Shown here one piece after another: positions 1 through 9,998 of a DNA stretch of 64,000 nt. Numbering within the stretch: position 1 is the first letter of the stretch; every line of letters begins with the position of its first letter. The notes under the pieces were generated by a model. That model made no database searches. It was not told where the DNA came from and worked only from the letters and a program-made list of their open reading frames with translations. Where the stretch lies: contig NZ_FPKV01000004.1 of assembly GCF_900114265.1 (NCBI RefSeq), positions 124,001 to 188,000 on the forward strand, given 5' to 3'. The position numbers and the translations under genes were made by a program. The stretch is from Flaviramulus basaltis (GTDB lineage Bacteria; Bacteroidota; Bacteroidia; Flavobacteriales; Flavobacteriaceae).

Positions 1-2283
1 TAAACTACCTGTTTTTTCGGTAATAGAAATAGTTTTTACACCTTTCCCTCCACGGTTAGTAATTCTGTAAACTGCTTCTCCATCTTCTGGATCATCAATA
101 TAAGTTCGTTTACCATAACCATTTTCTGAAACCACAAGCACTGTTTGCTCCAATGGATTCTCTACCGTTACCATACCAATAACTTCATCTTTAGCATTAG
201 CAAGTGTAATACCTCTAACTCCAGAAGCTCCTCTACCCATTGGTCTTGTTTTTGCTTCTTCAAAACGGATAGCTTTACCAGATTTTAAGGCTAACATAAC
301 TTGGCTTTCTCCTGTTGTTAACTTAGCCTCTAATAATACATCATTATCCTTAATAGTTATGGCATTAATACCATTTGTACGTGGACGTGAATATTGTTCT
401 AAAGATGTCTTTTTAACTTGACCATTTTTAGTTGCCATTATAACATAATGACTATTTATGTATTCTTCATCTTTTAAATCTTGAGTACAGATGAAAGCCA
501 TTACTTTATCATCTTGTTCAATATTTATAAGGTTTTGAATAGCACGTCCTTTTGAAGTTTTACTTCCTTCTGGGATTTCGTAAACACGCATCCAGAAACA
601 TTTTCCTTTTTGTGTAAAGAACAACATGTATTGATGGTTTGTACCAACAAATAAATGTTCTAAGAAATCTTCATTACGTGTTGTTGATGCTTTTTGACCA
701 ACTCCTCCTCTATTTTGAGTTTTGTACTCGGTAAGTGAGGTACGTTTTATATATCCTGCGTGAGAAATAGTTATAACTACTTGCTCATTAGGAATCATAT
801 CTTCTATACTTAAATCGCCTCCAGCATATTCAATAACTGAACGTCGCTCATCACCATACTTATCTCTAACAACTTCTAATTCCTCTTTAATGATATCCAT
901 TCTGCGATCTTTCTTATCTAAGATATCTTTAAGATCGATAATTGTTTTCATAATTTCTTCGTACTCAGAACGTAATTTATCTTGCTCTAAACCTGTAAGC
1001 TGACGCAAACGCATCTCTACAATAGCCTTAGCTTGAATTTCTGAAAGTTCGAAACGTTTTATTAAATTTTCGCGTGCTTCATCAGCATTTGACGAGGCTC
1101 TAATAATTGCGATAACTTCGTCTATATTATCTGAAGCAATAATTAATCCTTCTAAAATATGTGCGCGCTCTTCCGCTTTACGTAACTCATAAGTAGTACG
1201 TCTTACAACAACTTCATGTCTGTGTTCAACGAAATAATGAATTAGTTCTTTTAAGTTTAATAACTGAGGACGACCATTTACTAATGCAATATTATTTACA
1301 CTAAAAGATGATTGTAAAGCCGTGTATTTAAATAATTTATTAAGAACGATGTTAGGAATTGCATCACGTTTTAAAACGTAAACGATTCGCATCCCGTTTC
1401 TATCTGATTCATCACGAATTGTAGATATTCCTTCTAATTTTTTTTCATTTACCAAGTCTGCAGTTTTCTTAATCATATCTGCCTTATTCACTTGGTAAGG
1501 AATCTCGTCAACGATTATACACTCACGTCCATTTACCTCTTCAATATTGGTTTTAGCACGCATCATAATACGTCCACGACCTGTATGAAACGCTTCTTTA
1601 ACGCCATCATAGCCATAAATAGTTCCTCCTGTTGGAAAATCTGGTGCTTTAATGTAAGTGATTAACTCATCTATTTCAATGTCGCTATTTTCAATATATG
1701 CAATAGTTCCATTAACAACCTCTGTTAAATTGTGAGGAGGCATATTAGTAGCCATACCAACTGCAATACCTGATGCTCCATTAACTAAAAGTCCAGGAAT
1801 TCGTGTTGGTAAAACTGTTGGTTCTTGTAAAGTATCATCAAAATTCAGTTTGTGATCAACAGTTTCTTTATCAATATCTGCCAACATGTCTTCAGATATT
1901 TTACGCATACGTGCCTCTGTATAACGCATTGCTGCTGGACTATCACCATCAATAGAACCAAAATTCCCTTGTCCATCAACAAGCATATAACGCAAGCTCC
2001 ATTCTTGAGCCATACGTACCATAGCATCATAAACTGATGTATCACCGTGTGGGTGGTATTTTCCTAAAACTTCTCCAACTATTCTTGCGGATTTTTTATG
2101 TGCTGTATTAGCTCTAACACCTAGTTCATGCATACCAAAAAGCACACGTCTATGAACAGGTTTTAAACCATCTCTTACATCTGGTAAAGCACGTGACACA
2201 ATGACTGACATTGAATAGTCAATGTAAGCCGATTTCATCTCATCCTCAATATTAATAGGGATCAATTTTTCTCCTTCTGCCAT
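1..2283 (-). CDS. gyrA: DNA gyrase subunit A (3' end cut by window edge)
   Basis: GyrA is the cleavage-religation subunit of gyrase, which introduces negative supercoils. The reverse strand reads open from ATG at 2283 to base 1, giving 761 codons without a stop, so the C-terminus lies outside the window. The protein begins [20 protein letters not shown] and carries the breakage-reunion core, with catalytic Tyr121 in AMRYTEAR. The quinolone region reads [10 protein letters not shown], with Thr82 and Asp86 at the E. coli Ser83/Asp87 positions; Thr82 is the wild-type state I recall for Flavobacterium. The C-terminal beta-pinwheel has a GyrA-box-like QNRGGVG, which favours GyrA over ParC, and a second NRGGKG near the edge. 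It is transcribed divergently from clpC. Confidence 0.97.
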   Translation of the reverse strand, partial: MAEGEKLIPINIEDEMKSAYIDYSMSVIVSRALPDVRDGLKPVHRRVLFGMHELGVRANTAHKKSARIVGEVLGKYHPHGDTSVYDAMVRMAQEWSLRYMLVDGQGNFGSIDGDSPAAMRYTEARMRKISEDMLADIDKETVDHKLNFDDTLQEPTVLPTRIPGLLVNGASGIAVGMATNMPPHNLTEVVNGTIAYIENSDIEIDELITYIKAPDFPTGGTIYGYDGVKEAFHTGRGRIMMRAKTNIEEVNGRECIIVDEIPYQVNKADMIKKTADLVNEKKLEGISTIRDESDRNGMRIVYVLKRDAIPNIVLNKLFKYTALQSSFSVNNIALVNGRPQLLNLKELIHYFVEHRHEVVVRRTTYELRKAEERAHILEGLIIASDNIDEVIAIIRASSNADEARENLIKRFELSEIQAKAIVEMRLRQLTGLEQDKLRSEYEEIMKTIIDLKDILDKKDRRMDIIKEELEVVRDKYGDERRSVIEYAGGDLSIEDMIPNEQVVITISHAGYIKRTSLTEYKTQNRGGVGQKASTTRNEDFLEHLFVGTNHQYMLFFTQKGKCFWMRVYEIPEGSKTSKGRAIQNLINIEQDDKVMAFICTQDLKDEEYINSHYVIMATKNGQVKKTSLEQYSRPRTNGINAITIKDNDVLLEAKLTTGESQVMLALKSGKAIRFEEAKTRPMGRGASGVRGITLANAKDEVIGMVTVENPLEQTVLVVSENGYGKRTYIDDPEDGEAVYRITNRGGKGVKTISITEKTGSL

Positions 2284-2543
2284 ATATAATCTAATTTAGT
2301 TTTATGTGTATTTCAAAACGTGCTAATATAAGAATTTCAATAGTATTGGTAGGTCTTTTAATCGTGTTTTTCGAGTTTTTTTATTAACAATTATACCTGC
2401 TTTTTTAGTTAATAAGTATCATTTAAAATATTTTGATTTTATACAGTTTTTTTCGTCAATTAGCATCAAACACATATTTTTAGGTATAGTTTTTGCCTAT
2501 GGTTAAATGTTTTACTATTTTTAATGCAGAAAGGACACTATTT

Positions 2544-5087
2544 ATGGATGATAATTTTTCCCCAAGAGTAAAAGATGTTATTGCTTTTAGCAAAGAAGAA
2601 GCATTGCGCTTAGGCCATGATTTTATTGGTACTGAACACCTAATGCTTGGTCTTTTGCGAGACGGTAATGGGAAAGCAATAAACATACTTAACGCCTTAG
2701 ATATTGATTTAAATCACTTAAGACGAAAAGTTGAAATACTAAGTCCTGCAAACCCAAATATTGCTGTAGCTTCAAATCAAAAAAAGAATTTACATCTTAC
2801 AAGGCAAGCAGAACGCGCTTTAAAAACCACGTTTTTAGAGGCTAAACTTTTTCAAAGTACATCAATTAACACAGCACACCTATTGCTTTGTATTTTGAGA
2901 AATGAAAACGACCCCACTACCAAACTTTTAAATAAATTAAAAGTTGACTACGATAATGTTAAAGAACAATTTAAATTTATGATTACAAACGACAACAATT
3001 ATATAGAACCAAAAGCTGAATTCCAAGATGATGACGTAAGTCCGGAAGATGAAGGAACAAAAGACGTTTTTAACACACCTGCTGGAAAATCTAACAAGAA
3101 GTCTAAAACTCCTGTTTTAGATAATTTTGGACGTGATTTAACTGCTTTAGCAGAAGAAGGCAAATTAGACCCTGTAGTTGGTCGAGAAAAAGAAATACAA
3201 CGTGTTTCACAAGTTTTAAGTAGAAGAAAGAAAAACAATCCACTTTTAATTGGTGAACCTGGTGTTGGGAAATCTGCCATTGCAGAAGGTTTAGCACTTA
3301 GAATTATAAAACGAAAAGTTTCAAGAATTCTATTCAACAAACGTGTTGTTACTTTAGATTTAGCAAGTTTAGTTGCTGGAACGAAGTATCGTGGACAGTT
3401 TGAAGAACGTATGAAAGCTGTAATGAACGAGCTTGAAAAGAATGATGATGTTATTCTTTTTATTGATGAAATTCATACTATAGTTGGTGCTGGTGGAGCT
3501 ACTGGAAGTTTAGATGCTTCAAACATGTTTAAACCTGCCTTAGCTCGTGGCGAAATTCAATGTATTGGTGCTACAACTTTAGATGAATACAGACAATATA
3601 TAGAAAAAGATGGTGCCTTAGAGCGTCGTTTCCAAAAGGTAATTGTTGAACCAACTACAGTTGAAGAAACCATTGAAATTCTTAACAATATTAAAGGCAA
3701 ATACGAAGAACATCATAATGTTGATTATACTCCAGAAGCTATTGAAGCTTGTGTAAAACTAACAAATAGATATATGACAGAACGCTTTTTACCAGACAAA
3801 GCCATTGATGCTTTAGATGAAGCGGGTTCTCGTGTTCATATTACTAATATAGAAGTTCCTAAGCAAATTTTAGAGCTTGAAAAGCAACTTGAAGGTATTA
3901 AAGAAACCAAAAATGCTGTTGTTAGAAAACAAAAATATGAAGAAGCTGCTAAACTTAGAGATGATGAAAAACGCATTGAAAAGGAATTAGCCATAGCTCA
4001 AGAAAAATGGGAAGAAGACACTAAACAACATCGCGAAATTGTAACAGAAGATAATGTTGCAGATGTTGTATCAATGATGACTGGTGTTCCTGTAAACAGA
4101 ATTGCACAAACAGAAATTAATAAATTGGCCGAATTACCAACCCTTATAAAAGGAAAAGTTATTGGTCAAGATGAAGCGGTTGCCAAAGTTGTTAAGGCTA
4201 TTCAGCGTAATCGTGCAGGACTTAAAGATCCTAATAAGCCAATTGGGTCATTTATATTTTTAGGACAAACAGGTGTTGGAAAAACACAATTAGCAAAAGT
4301 ATTATCTCGGGAATTATTTGATAGTGAAGATTCACTGGTTAGAATAGACATGAGTGAATATATGGAGAAATTTGCTATTTCCAGATTAGTTGGTGCACCT
4401 CCAGGATATGTGGGTTATGAAGAAGGAGGTCAATTAACAGAAAAAATTAGACGTAAGCCTTATGCCGTTGTTCTTTTGGATGAAATTGAAAAAGCTCACC
4501 CAGATGTATTCAATATGCTTTTACAAGTACTTGACGATGGTTATTTAACTGATAGTTTAGGTAGAAAAATAGATTTTAGAAATACCATCATCATTATGAC
4601 ATCCAATATTGGTGCTCGTAAACTTAAAGACTTTGGCACAGGCATTGGTTTTGGTACATCATCACAAAAAGCACAAGAAGACGCTAACGCTAGAAGCGTT
4701 ATTGAAAATGCGCTTAAAAAATCGTTTGCCCCAGAGTTTCTAAATAGAATTGATGATGTAGTTGTGTTCAATTCTTTAGAGAAAGAAGACATCAACAAAA
4801 TTATTGATATCGAATTAGAAAAACTTCTACTTAGAATCAAAAACTTAGGTTATAATTTAACAATTACAAATAGTGCAAAAGATTTTATAGCTGAAAAAGG
4901 TTTTGATAAACAATACGGAGCAAGACCATTAAATAGAGCTATTCAAAAGTATGTTGAAGATGCTTTAGCTGAAGAAATTGTAGCATCACACTTACAAGAA
5001 GGCGATAGCATTAAAATAGATTTAGATAAGAAAAAAGAAGAATTAAGCATATCAATAGATAAGGCCGAAAAGCCTGCAGAATCTTAA
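2544..5087 (+). CDS. clpC: ATP-dependent Clp protease ATP-binding subunit, ClpC type
   Basis: This is an AAA+ unfoldase of the Clp/Hsp100 family expected to feed substrates to ClpP in the cytosol. The 847-residue protein has an N-terminal double Clp repeat (about 1-145), a first AAA+ module with Walker A GEPGVGKS (237-244), and a short middle region with a UVR-like segment KYEEAAKLRDDE (from about 464). The second AAA+ module has Walker A GQTGVGKT (574-581). The GIGFG stretch in the second module matches the ClpP-docking loop of ClpC proteins. An in-frame ATG 51 bases upstream exists, but MDDNFSPRVK is the family N-terminus. ClpB at 52396 differs by its longer coiled-coil middle domain. A hairpin terminator follows. 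Confidence 0.95.
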   Translation: MDDNFSPRVKDVIAFSKEEALRLGHDFIGTEHLMLGLLRDGNGKAINILNALDIDLNHLRRKVEILSPANPNIAVASNQKKNLHLTRQAERALKTTFLEAKLFQSTSINTAHLLLCILRNENDPTTKLLNKLKVDYDNVKEQFKFMITNDNNYIEPKAEFQDDDVSPEDEGTKDVFNTPAGKSNKKSKTPVLDNFGRDLTALAEEGKLDPVVGREKEIQRVSQVLSRRKKNNPLLIGEPGVGKSAIAEGLALRIIKRKVSRILFNKRVVTLDLASLVAGTKYRGQFEERMKAVMNELEKNDDVILFIDEIHTIVGAGGATGSLDASNMFKPALARGEIQCIGATTLDEYRQYIEKDGALERRFQKVIVEPTTVEETIEILNNIKGKYEEHHNVDYTPEAIEACVKLTNRYMTERFLPDKAIDALDEAGSRVHITNIEVPKQILELEKQLEGIKETKNAVVRKQKYEEAAKLRDDEKRIEKELAIAQEKWEEDTKQHREIVTEDNVADVVSMMTGVPVNRIAQTEINKLAELPTLIKGKVIGQDEAVAKVVKAIQRNRAGLKDPNKPIGSFIFLGQTGVGKTQLAKVLSRELFDSEDSLVRIDMSEYMEKFAISRLVGAPPGYVGYEEGGQLTEKIRRKPYAVVLLDEIEKAHPDVFNMLLQVLDDGYLTDSLGRKIDFRNTIIIMTSNIGARKLKDFGTGIGFGTSSQKAQEDANARSVIENALKKSFAPEFLNRIDDVVVFNSLEKEDINKIIDIELEKLLLRIKNLGYNLTITNSAKDFIAEKGFDKQYGARPLNRAIQKYVEDALAEEIVASHLQEGDSIKIDLDKKKEELSISIDKAEKPAES

Positions 5088-5108
5088 TTTCTAGATATAT
5101 CACCTCAC

Positions 5109-5146
5109 AAAAAAGCTCGAATTTTTAATTTTCGAGCTTTTTTTTT
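5109..5146 (+). terminator. Rho-independent terminator after clpC
   Basis: An 11-bp stem (5111-5121 with 5131-5141, core AAGCTCGAA/TTCGAGCTT) has a 9-base A/T loop and runs into a T tract of about nine bases. It separates clpC from the small gene at 5172. Confidence 0.85.
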
Positions 5147-5171
5147 ACTTTAAATTTATTATATTAGGGTT

Positions 5172-5570
5172 ATGAAAAAAACCTTAAAACTACCTGTAGG
5201 GACTTTTTATATTTACAATGATTACCTAATTGTTGAAGCCAATGAAGGAGAAACTGTTACAGTAGAATCTAATGACATTTTAGTAGACATTGCTGACACT
5301 TATTACAGTGGAAAAGAATTTGTCTACATAACAAATCGGATAAATTCTTATTCTGTAGATCCAGCAGTATACAGTAAAACGTCTCTAATTACAAATTTAG
5401 TTGGATTTGCAGTAGTTGCTACTAATTATATTTCATTAAGTAATGCTGAGATAGAAAAGTTATTTTTAAGCAAACCTTTTGAATCATTTACAGAACTTGA
5501 AAAAGCTATAAGTTGGGCGAAATCAATTATTAAACAGAATAACACAAATATAAAAACATCTGATTTTTAA
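5172..5570 (+). CDS. Conserved hypothetical protein (132 aa), possibly STAS/SpoIIAA-like
   Basis: A 132-residue soluble protein with no signal peptide or membrane segment. It opens MKKTLKLPVGTFYIYNDYLI and contains FVYITNRINSYSVDP, a pattern I associate with a family of small flavobacterial proteins of STAS-like size and predicted alpha/beta fold. The N-terminal half is strand-rich and the C-terminal half (about 90-125) is helical and Lys/Glu-rich. It is a single transcription unit, flanked by hairpin terminators on both sides. I do not know its function; the STAS resemblance is a guess from length and predicted alternation, not from a catalytic motif. Confidence 0.75.
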   Translation: MKKTLKLPVGTFYIYNDYLIVEANEGETVTVESNDILVDIADTYYSGKEFVYITNRINSYSVDPAVYSKTSLITNLVGFAVVATNYISLSNAEIEKLFLSKPFESFTELEKAISWAKSIIKQNNTNIKTSDF

Positions 5571-5592
5571 ATTCTATCTATTTTTACAAACC

Positions 5593-5633
5593 AAAATCCT
5601 ACACTCTTTAAGTCCGTAGGATTTTTTTTTTTT
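5593..5633 (+). terminator. Rho-independent terminator
   Basis: AAATCCTAC at 5594-5602 pairs with GTAGGATTT starting near 5615, followed by a run of about twelve T. It isolates the 132-aa gene from the sigma-factor operon. Confidence 0.85.
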
Positions 5634-5688
5634 GCAAAACTGTAACAAATAAATAAAGTACTAATCTATACTATAACAATATGTTTTT

Positions 5689-6252
5689 TTGACGTCAACC
5701 AAATTAAATACAGAACAACTTATTCAACTTTGTAAGTCTGGAAACCAATCTGCACAATTGGAAATTTATAACAGATATTATAAAGCAATGTATAACACTT
5801 CTTTCAGAATTGTAAAAAACAGTTTTGAAGCAGAAGATGTCATGCAAGATTCATTTCTCTTAGCATTTGCGCAATTAGAAAGCCTTAGAGAAGACAGCAT
5901 ATTTGGAGCTTGGTTAAAACGAATTGTTATAAATAAAAGTATTTATCATTATAAGAAAAAAAATAAATACCAAGAAGTTGCTTTAGATGATATGCTTTAT
6001 AAAATTGAAGATAATTCTAACGGAATTGATAGTGATTATGAGTTTACAAACTTAAAAGCACAACAAGTTTTAAACATCATGAAAACACTAAAAGATAATT
6101 ATAGAATTATACTAACATTAAATCTAATTGAAGGGTATGATTATGAAGAAATTAGTGAGATTATGAATTTATCTAATGCTAATTGCCGTACAATAATTTC
6201 AAGAGCTAAAGATAGTTTAAGGCAAAAACTGCAAACTGCAATTGAGTATTAA
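5689..6252 (+). CDS. RNA polymerase sigma factor, ECF (sigma-70 family)
   Basis: A 187-residue alternative sigma factor. Region 2 lies at about 25-95 (FRIVKNSFEAEDVMQDSFLLAF, with the DVxQDxF signature). Region 4 lies at about 125-180, with a helix-turn-helix in YDYEEISEIMNLSNANCRTI. The reading frame has no ATG: the only plausible start is TTG at 5689, immediately after a seven-T run. An upstream ATG at 5681 is out of frame and reads only three codons before TGA (5690-5692), which overlaps the TTG. The gene leads a four-gene operon with a putative anti-sigma protein 11 bases downstream, so it likely controls an envelope response. Confidence 0.9.
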   Translation: MTSTKLNTEQLIQLCKSGNQSAQLEIYNRYYKAMYNTSFRIVKNSFEAEDVMQDSFLLAFAQLESLREDSIFGAWLKRIVINKSIYHYKKKNKYQEVALDDMLYKIEDNSNGIDSDYEFTNLKAQQVLNIMKTLKDNYRIILTLNLIEGYDYEEISEIMNLSNANCRTIISRAKDSLRQKLQTAIEY

Positions 6253-6263
6253 ACAAATTAATT

Positions 6264-6824
6264 ATGAGTAAAAATAATTTAGAAAATTTATTCAAGAATT
6301 TAGAAAACACCTTTGATGTTGAAATGCCAGAAACTGGACATGAAACACGTTTTCTTGATAAATTAAATACAAAAAAGGAAGCCATAAAAATAATAGCTTC
6401 TAAAAGAACTATTTGGAAACCGTTACTAGGTATCGCAGCTTCCATTGTAATAATTATAACCATTTTTATTAGTACACCAAAACAAAAAACCTCGAGCGAT
6501 TTAGCAAGTGTTTCTCCAAAAATGGCAGAAGCTCAAGACTTTTTTACTTTAACTATAAATGATGAGTTAAACAAACTTAATAGTGAAGCTTCACCAGAAG
6601 TACAAGGATTAATAAATGATGCATTATTGCAAATTAAAAAATTAGAAGAAAATTATAATTCTTTAAAAACAGATTTACAAGAAAGTGGTGATGACAATCG
6701 AGTTATCTATGCTATGATATCAAATTTTCAAAACAGAATAGACATTCTACAAAACACTTTAAATCAAATCAAAAACGTAAAACAATTAAAAAATTCATCA
6801 AATGAAACGAGCATTACAATTTAG
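6264..6824 (+). CDS. Putative membrane-anchored anti-sigma factor
   Basis: A 186-residue single-pass membrane protein. The N-terminal ~50 residues are charged and would be cytoplasmic (ENLFKNLENTFDVEMPETGH). A hydrophobic segment at about 56-70 (LGIAASIVIIITIFIS) follows, then an extracytoplasmic half with a probable coiled coil (about 105-175, LQIKKLEENYNSLKTDL). The topology and the place directly after an ECF sigma gene are typical of anti-sigma factors. No zinc-binding anti-sigma (HxxxCxxC) motif is present, so the assignment rests on context. Its 3' end overlaps the next gene by 23 bases, which suggests translational coupling. Confidence 0.75.
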   Translation: MSKNNLENLFKNLENTFDVEMPETGHETRFLDKLNTKKEAIKIIASKRTIWKPLLGIAASIVIIITIFISTPKQKTSSDLASVSPKMAEAQDFFTLTINDELNKLNSEASPEVQGLINDALLQIKKLEENYNSLKTDLQESGDDNRVIYAMISNFQNRIDILQNTLNQIKNVKQLKNSSNETSITI

Positions 6825-7890
6825 AACTTTTATAACATTATTGATGCTACCATTATTCATATCAGCTTCAACAGAAATAAAGGACAAACACTCAAAAACA
6901 AAAACTATTAAAAAAGAGTTTTCAGTTAACTCAAATGCAACTTTAAAAGTAAAAAACAGCTACGGAAACTTAGATATAGTAACGTGGAATGAAAACCGAA
7001 TAGTTTTTGAAATCACAATAACGACTTCGGGAAATAATGAAGAAAAGGTTGAAGAAAAACTAAGCGAAATAGATGTTAAGTTTTCATCCTCTTCAGATTT
7101 TGTTTCTGCCGAAACCGAGTTTAGTAAAAACAAGTCTAACTCTTGGTGGAATTGGAATAGTAAAAACAATGTAAACATGAAGGTTAATTATGTTATTAAA
7201 ATGCCAATTACAAATAGTGTTAATTTAAATAATGATTACGGAAATATTAATTTAGAAAAACTAGAAGGAAGAGCTGAAATTAATTGCGATTATGGTAAAA
7301 TAACAACCAAAGAATTAATGGCCGATAATAATATTCTAAATTTTGATTATACAAAAGGCTGCTATTTTGAATACATAAAAAGCGGAAAAATAAATGCAGA
7401 TTATAGTGGTTTTACAATATCAAAAAGTAAAAAAATAGACATTAATGCAGATTATACAAATTCTGAAATTGAAATAGCCGAAGACATTAATTATAATTGT
7501 GATTATGGTAATATTAACGTTGGAAAAACAAATAACATTACTGGCAATGGTGATTATTTAACTACTGTAATTGGTGATGTATATAAAAATGTTTCTATAA
7601 AAGCAGACTATGGTTCTATAAAAATAAATAGAATGAATGAAAATGCTGGAAATGTTACTATCAAATCAGACTATGTGGGCATTAAAATTGGTTACGCATC
7701 TGGATATAACTTTAATTTTGAAATCGATTTAGGATATGCATCATTAAATGATGACAACGACTTAGAATTCACAAATAAAGTTATCGAATCAACAGACAAA
7801 TACTATGCTGGATACCGTGGTAATAATTCTTCAGGAAATAAAATTTCTGTATCATCAGATTATGGAAGTTTAACTTTATATAAAAATTAA
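6802..7890 (+). CDS. DUF4097-like exported beta-repeat protein
   Basis: A 362-residue exported protein with an N-terminal signal peptide (RTFITLLMLPLFISAS). The mature part is a ladder of short repeats marked by D/N-Y-G: SYGNLDIV, DYGNINLE, DYGKITTK, DYTKGCYF, DYSGFTIS, DYGNINVG, DYGSIKIN, DYGSLTLY and others, about a dozen in all. This is characteristic of DUF4097-type beta-solenoid proteins. No catalytic motif is visible. It overlaps the putative anti-sigma gene by 23 bases and precedes the GIN-domain gene by 24, so it belongs to the sigma-factor operon and probably acts in the periplasm or at the outer membrane. Confidence 0.85.
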   Translation: MKRALQFRTFITLLMLPLFISASTEIKDKHSKTKTIKKEFSVNSNATLKVKNSYGNLDIVTWNENRIVFEITITTSGNNEEKVEEKLSEIDVKFSSSSDFVSAETEFSKNKSNSWWNWNSKNNVNMKVNYVIKMPITNSVNLNNDYGNINLEKLEGRAEINCDYGKITTKELMADNNILNFDYTKGCYFEYIKSGKINADYSGFTISKSKKIDINADYTNSEIEIAEDINYNCDYGNINVGKTNNITGNGDYLTTVIGDVYKNVSIKADYGSIKINRMNENAGNVTIKSDYVGIKIGYASGYNFNFEIDLGYASLNDDNDLEFTNKVIESTDKYYAGYRGNNSSGNKISVSSDYGSLTLYKN

Positions 7891-7914
7891 TCCATCTCAT
7901 CTAAATCAACAAAA

Positions 7915-8643
7915 ATGAAAACATTAATCAAAAAACGAGCAGTATTAATCATTACATTACTATTATTTGTAGCAACATCAAATGCACAATGGAAAAAAAT
8001 TAAAGGTAATGGGAATATGACCACAGAAACTAGAACCACATCAAATTATGATGGCATAAAATGTTCTGGTTCATTCGATTACAAATTAGTAAGTGGTACA
8101 GAAGGTAAAATTACTATTGAAGCAGAAGAAAACTTACTTGAATATATTATAATAGAAGTAAAGGATAATAATTTAATAGTGAAAACTAAAAAAGGTACAA
8201 ACTTAAGTTCTAGCAATAAAAAAGGTATTGTAATAACTATACCTTTTGAAGATATTAGCAATGTTTCACTTTCTGGATCTGGTGATTTATGGAATGAAGA
8301 TAAAATAAATTCATCTAACTTTTCGGTTTCTTTATCAGGTTCTGGTGATATGATTATAGATTTAAACTCAACATCTGTTAATGCTGCTATTTCTGGATCT
8401 GGCGATTTAACAGTAAAAGGAAACACGACTAACCTCGAAGCTCGTGTTTCTGGTTCTGGTGATTTTCATGGTTTTGATTTACAATCAAATAATACTGATG
8501 TTTCTGTTGCTGGCTCAGGCGATGCAAGAGTTACCAGTAATGAAACTTTAAAAGCGAGAGTTGCTGGTTCTGGAGATATTGTCTACAAAGGCAATCCAAA
8601 AACAGATACTAAAGTTGCAGGTTCGGGGAGTATTTCAAAATAA
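7915..8643 (+). CDS. Head GIN domain-containing protein (DUF2807)
   Basis: A 242-residue exported protein with a signal peptide ending at SNAQ (about residue 25). The core is a putative auto-transporter adhesin head GIN domain, a beta-solenoid in which the motif (S/A)GSGD recurs six times (SGSGDLW, SGSGDMI, SGSGDLT, SGSGDFH, AGSGDAR, AGSGDIV) and ends with AGSGSISK. The family is widespread in Bacteroidota and its biochemical role is unknown. It is last in the sigma-factor operon, 24 bases after the DUF4097-like gene and 20 bases before a perfect palindromic terminator. Confidence 0.9.
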   Translation: MKTLIKKRAVLIITLLLFVATSNAQWKKIKGNGNMTTETRTTSNYDGIKCSGSFDYKLVSGTEGKITIEAEENLLEYIIIEVKDNNLIVKTKKGTNLSSSNKKGIVITIPFEDISNVSLSGSGDLWNEDKINSSNFSVSLSGSGDMIIDLNSTSVNAAISGSGDLTVKGNTTNLEARVSGSGDFHGFDLQSNNTDVSVAGSGDARVTSNETLKARVAGSGDIVYKGNPKTDTKVAGSGSISK

Positions 8644-8663
8644 ATTAAACTAAAATATTTTTT

Positions 8664-8703
8664 AAAAAAGAGTAATAATAATTAATTATTATTACTCTTT
8701 TTT
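8664..8703. terminator. Bidirectional palindromic terminator
   Basis: A perfect 40-base palindrome (AAAAAAGAGTAATAATAATT followed by its reverse complement) lies between convergent genes. The stop codon of the MFS gene (8702-8704) overlaps its edge, so the structure can terminate both strands. Confidence 0.85.
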
Positions 8704-9997
8704 ATGCATTCTGTTTAGGTACTCTAAACAATAAAACTATCCCAATCAAAAAGAAAATAAACAAAAATAAAATAGCGTTTCGCATGGTGCCAGTAATTTG
8801 ATCTATAGTAGCAAAAATGACCATGCCTATTACAATTCCAATTTTTTCAGCTACATCAAAAAAACTAAAATAAGATGTGGTATCTTCTGTTTCAGGCAAA
8901 AATTTAGAATACGTTGATCGTGCTAATGATTGAATGCCTCCCATAACTAAACCAACTATGCTTGCTGCAATGTAAAACTGAATAGGCGTTTGCATAAAGT
9001 ATGCATAAAAACATAAACTCATCCAAATTAAATTAACTCCAATAAGTGTTTTTATATTACCAAATATAGAAGATGCTTTCGATGTTAAAAACGCACCTAA
9101 AACAGCCACCAACTGGATAACTAAAATGCTAACTATTAATCCTGTTGTTTTTTCACTATCGCTGCCCCAAGCAATTTCTTCTTCGCCAAAGTAAACAGCA
9201 ACTAACATAATGGTTTGTACCGCCATACTAAACACAAAAAAGGCATATAAATAACGCTTTAATCTTAAATTCAACTTTAATTGTTTCCAAACTTGCTGTA
9301 ACTCTTTTAGTCCATTAAAAACTACAGCTCTTGTAACTTTATGACCACTAGAGGCTCCTTTTGGCAACCAATAAAATGAGTATTGACTAAATAAAATCCA
9401 CCATAAACCAACAGTAATAAATGAATAGCGCATCATCTGCATTTTAGATTCCCCGTCGTCCTGACTCATCACCATCCCTAAATTCAAAATCAGTAAAACA
9501 ACACTACCAAAATAACCTAATGAAAACCCTTTCGCACTTACACTATCTTGCTGTTCTGGAAATGCAATATCTGGTAAATATGAATTATAAAACACCAAAC
9601 TCCCCCAATACCCTATTAAACCCATAAAATAAAACAAAATACTTAAGTAAATATGATCTAAGCTAAACCAATACAATCCCATGCAACCTAAACCTCCAAC
9701 ATAGCAAAAAAACTTCATAAAATTCTTTTTGTTTCCAACATAATCTGCAATCCCCGAAAGAATTGGAGATGTAAATGCTACAACCAAAAAAGTAAATGCA
9801 GTAACAAAAGTTATTAACGCTGTACTCTTAAACTCAAAGCCAAAAGCTTGAACTGTTTTTATTTCTGAGAGAAATAATGCAGAATAAAATATTGGAAATA
9901 TAGAAGATGCAATGGTTAGTGTATAAACTGAGTTTGCCCAATCATAAAAAGCCCATGCATTTAGAAGTTTTTTACTTCCTTTTTTTAATGTTACCAT
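8702..9997 (-). CDS. MFS transporter, UMF1 / Atg22-like family
   Basis: A 431-residue polytopic membrane protein with about 12 hydrophobic segments. The N-terminus LLNAWAFYDWANSVYTLTI is the signature of the UMF1 permease family (related to the vacuolar effluxer Atg22). A charged cytoplasmic loop lies near the middle (KELQQVWKQLKLNLRLKRY), and the later GSLARSTYSKF-like stretch (QSLARSTYSKFLPE) is also typical. The substrate is unknown; amino-acid or drug efflux is possible from the family. The ATG lies only a few bases after the T run of the terminator of the upstream M48 gene, so its 5' leader would contain that hairpin unless it has its own promoter. Confidence 0.9.
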   Translation of the reverse strand: MVTLKKGSKKLLNAWAFYDWANSVYTLTIASSIFPIFYSALFLSEIKTVQAFGFEFKSTALITFVTAFTFLVVAFTSPILSGIADYVGNKKNFMKFFCYVGGLGCMGLYWFSLDHIYLSILFYFMGLIGYWGSLVFYNSYLPDIAFPEQQDSVSAKGFSLGYFGSVVLLILNLGMVMSQDDGESKMQMMRYSFITVGLWWILFSQYSFYWLPKGASSGHKVTRAVVFNGLKELQQVWKQLKLNLRLKRYLYAFFVFSMAVQTIMLVAVYFGEEEIAWGSDSEKTTGLIVSILVIQLVAVLGAFLTSKASSIFGNIKTLIGVNLIWMSLCFYAYFMQTPIQFYIAASIVGLVMGGIQSLARSTYSKFLPETEDTTSYFSFFDVAEKIGIVIGMVIFATIDQITGTMRNAILFLFIFFLIGIVLLFRVPKQNA

Positions 9998-9998
9998 A

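Noticed and set aside
2024-2043. Thr82 in GyrA as a quinolone-resistance change.
   Set aside because: Threonine at this position is the wild-type state I recall for Flavobacterium, so it does not indicate resistance.
1845-2045. Open frames on both strands inside gyrA (1845-2045 and 1852-2037).
   Set aside because: They are frame shadows of the conserved gyrA coding sequence and have no own signals.
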